NCBI GenBank assembly: GCA_023105745.1
Contig: JALGQZ010000004.1
Span: forward strand, 34,676,437 to 34,740,436
DNA from: Austropuccinia psidii
Lineage: Eukaryota; Basidiomycota; Pucciniomycetes; Pucciniales; Sphaerophragmiaceae
Direction of reading: 5' to 3'
Length of the DNA stretch: 64,000 bases
The notes under the pieces are model-generated. The model saw only the letters and a program-made list of their open reading frames with translations. It was not told where the DNA came from and made no database searches. Positions 62,128-64,000 of this stretch are shown piece by piece. Position 1 is the stretch's first letter. Every line of letters begins with the position of its first letter. The translations under genes were made by a program, and so were the position numbers.

Positions 62128-64000
62128 TGTAAGGTTTGACTATGAAAAAATAAGTAAAAATTACTAATATTTTACTTATTGTACTCTGAATGTCCTTATA
62201 AATAAAGTAAATAAGATAAAAATAATTATAATAATAAATAATTATTATAATTAAGGCATAAAAATAATTATATTATTGAATAAATAAATATATTTAAAAA
62301 CACTTTATTATTGTTACCAACAAATAATAAAGGCATAAAAAATTGTTTTTATCAATAAAAAACAATTAATAACAATAATATTACTAATATTAAAGTTATA
62401 AATTAATATAAATACTATTTATATTAATTAAACAATTATTAAAAGCAATAATAAAGAGAAAAAAACCTACTTTTAACACTTAGTATAATAATATTGAATA
62501 ATTTGACGCCAAATAATATAAATACAACTTATTTAAATTGTATTTACAATAAAAAATAAGAGAAATTACAAATTTTCTTGATTTTACATAAATTTGAGAT
62601 TTTTAAGAGAATTATAACAAAACAGAAGAACAATTGAAGTAATCATGTCAAAAATGATGATTATAATAAAGATTATCTTTTGTCTATAATAATATAAAAG
62701 ATTTATATATATAGAATAAAGATTTTACCTTTGATTTAACTGTTTTAATGTTTTGATATGTCTGAGGGGAAAATAGAGTAAAAAGAGCTCTATTTATAGT
62801 AAATACCTCTCTTCTAGAGTCCAGTAGGCTTATAGTAGACATGTAATGATGGTATCCGCTTGAAATGATCAGTATTTTAAGGTTTAGTGATGATTATGTC
62901 ATGATCAAATCATCTTATCTCAGTATTACACCATTACTTAGAGTTATTACTATAACTCTAAGTTTGATGACATAATAGGCTTGGCAGAAGCCTGAACGTC
63001 GTGGATTTTATTAGTATTAATCATAATCTAATAGTATTCACCAGTTTTATCACTTATATAACTATTAAGCTTAAAATAAGATTACAGTGAGTGATCATAA
63101 ATGATCAAATTTAAGCTTAAACTTTGATAATTCATAACTTTGAAGTTATACATGATACAGCTATTCTGAGAGTGTATTCTGAAAGCTTGAAATTTCCTTA
63201 TTAAAATTCCAAGAGCATTTTATTACATAATCAAAAGTCTATTTTTGATGATTTTTCTTGTAACTCACCTTTTCTGCCAAATTTAATATTTTAAACTTCA
63301 AACCATGATTTCAAGGGGTTATACGTTCAATATTATGATAAATATTACGTCATTCCTTAGGTATGAGCTAGTAGAATCTGGCTGCCTACTTTTTTTTAAG
63401 TTTGGACCACTTTCACAACAAAGTGGTCAACAGCTCCATTGATTTTATTCAATAATCCATTAAAAGTTTTAACCTTGTTTATAACTTGTTAAATAAAGCT
63501 CACATCTGTGTTCTTACAGTAATTACATGGTGATTTTTTTTTGGTTTATATCTCTAACTTGTATATTTCAAGAGATATTAGCTAAAAACCATGAATATAT
63601 GCATTGACCAAAAAAGTGCATATATTCAGCTTAATTCCTTAAGTATTGACTTTAGAGAATAGCTTTATAATTGTTTTATATGTGAAATTTTATGGAGAAT
63701 CCAATGGTACTATTAATTTAAAATTTTGTTTCATTGGCTTCTTAGTTAAATAAGGTTTTATACCTTTCTTAAGGTATTATTACTTATACTTCAGTAATTA
63801 TTGACCTTTCAGATATGCCATAAAAATGACATATGTGTATTTTACCATGAGGAATCTAATGGTGTAATTTATTTCGAATTTTTACTCATTATATTCTGAG
63901 CTAATCCAGATTTTGTACTTATTTATGGTATCTTTACTAGTCTTTGAGATAATTATTATAAGTATAATTATTACAGAAATTTTGCTGTGACCTTTTTGGA
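62128..64000 (-). mobile_element. third chromovirus-type LTR, minus strand, cut by the window end
   Basis: The left edge TGTAAGGTTTGACTATG matches the left edge of the element 2 LTRs (TGTAAGGTTTGTCTA). By element orientation this is the LTR 3' end. It has a TATA box (CTATAAATAGAGC on the minus strand, near 62786-62798) and a donor-like AAAAGTAGGT (G at 62470), in the same order as in the other LTRs. It resembles element 2 only weakly beyond the edges, so it belongs to a related family. The start of the LTR is outside the window. Confidence 0.6.

Overview
The window looks like nuclear DNA from a rust fungus (Pucciniales). It is very AT-rich, full of LTR retrotransposons, and its few genes are cut by short GT-AG introns of about 60-130 nt. 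From memory, not from a search, the Gag sequences of the two large Ty3/Gypsy elements look like those of the myrtle rust Austropuccinia psidii; the species is an inference.

Layout. 1-7081 is AT-rich DNA without a convincing gene. 7090-11470 is a decayed Mutator-like (MULE) DNA transposon on the minus strand, with terminal inverted repeats and an 8-bp target duplication. Its transposase is fused to an OTU-type cysteine protease domain. 12785-23033 is a nearly intact Ty3/Gypsy chromovirus on the plus strand (element 1, 5-bp duplication GTTAA, almost identical LTRs). 28242-47460 is a nest: one copy of an LTR-like repeat lies at 28242-30040, and a second copy starting at 33227 is split by an older chromovirus on the minus strand (element 2, 33924-44830, duplication CTATT) and by a solo LTR of another family (44943-46342). 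48318-50228 is a diverged solo LTR of the element 1 family. 53520-54125 is a PIF/Harbinger transposase remnant. 54592-56126 is the only host gene island with confident calls: RPS15 (minus) and RPP2 (plus), divergently transcribed from a 316-bp GC-rich promoter. A hypothetical four-exon gene follows at about 57132-58258. The right end has a 277-bp tandem duplication and a third chromovirus LTR inserted in a second copy of the 44943-type LTR.

Main observation. Both chromoviruses carry a second reading frame overlapping the N-terminal part of the Gag-Pol frame. It becomes continuous only if short introns are removed. In element 1 the spliced frame is 281 codons plus stop. Its ATG is created by joining an A at a GTAAGT donor in the LTR to TG after a TTTCTAG acceptor. 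A second intron removes the only early in-frame Gag-Pol ATG, and a third intron has matching boundaries in both elements. Over the best 90 codons the hidden frame is about 70% identical between the two elements, while the overlapping Gag frame is about 40% identical. This suggests that the hidden frame is a real protein, and that splicing could switch between it and Gag-Pol. The sequence of both copies supports this; expression is not shown.
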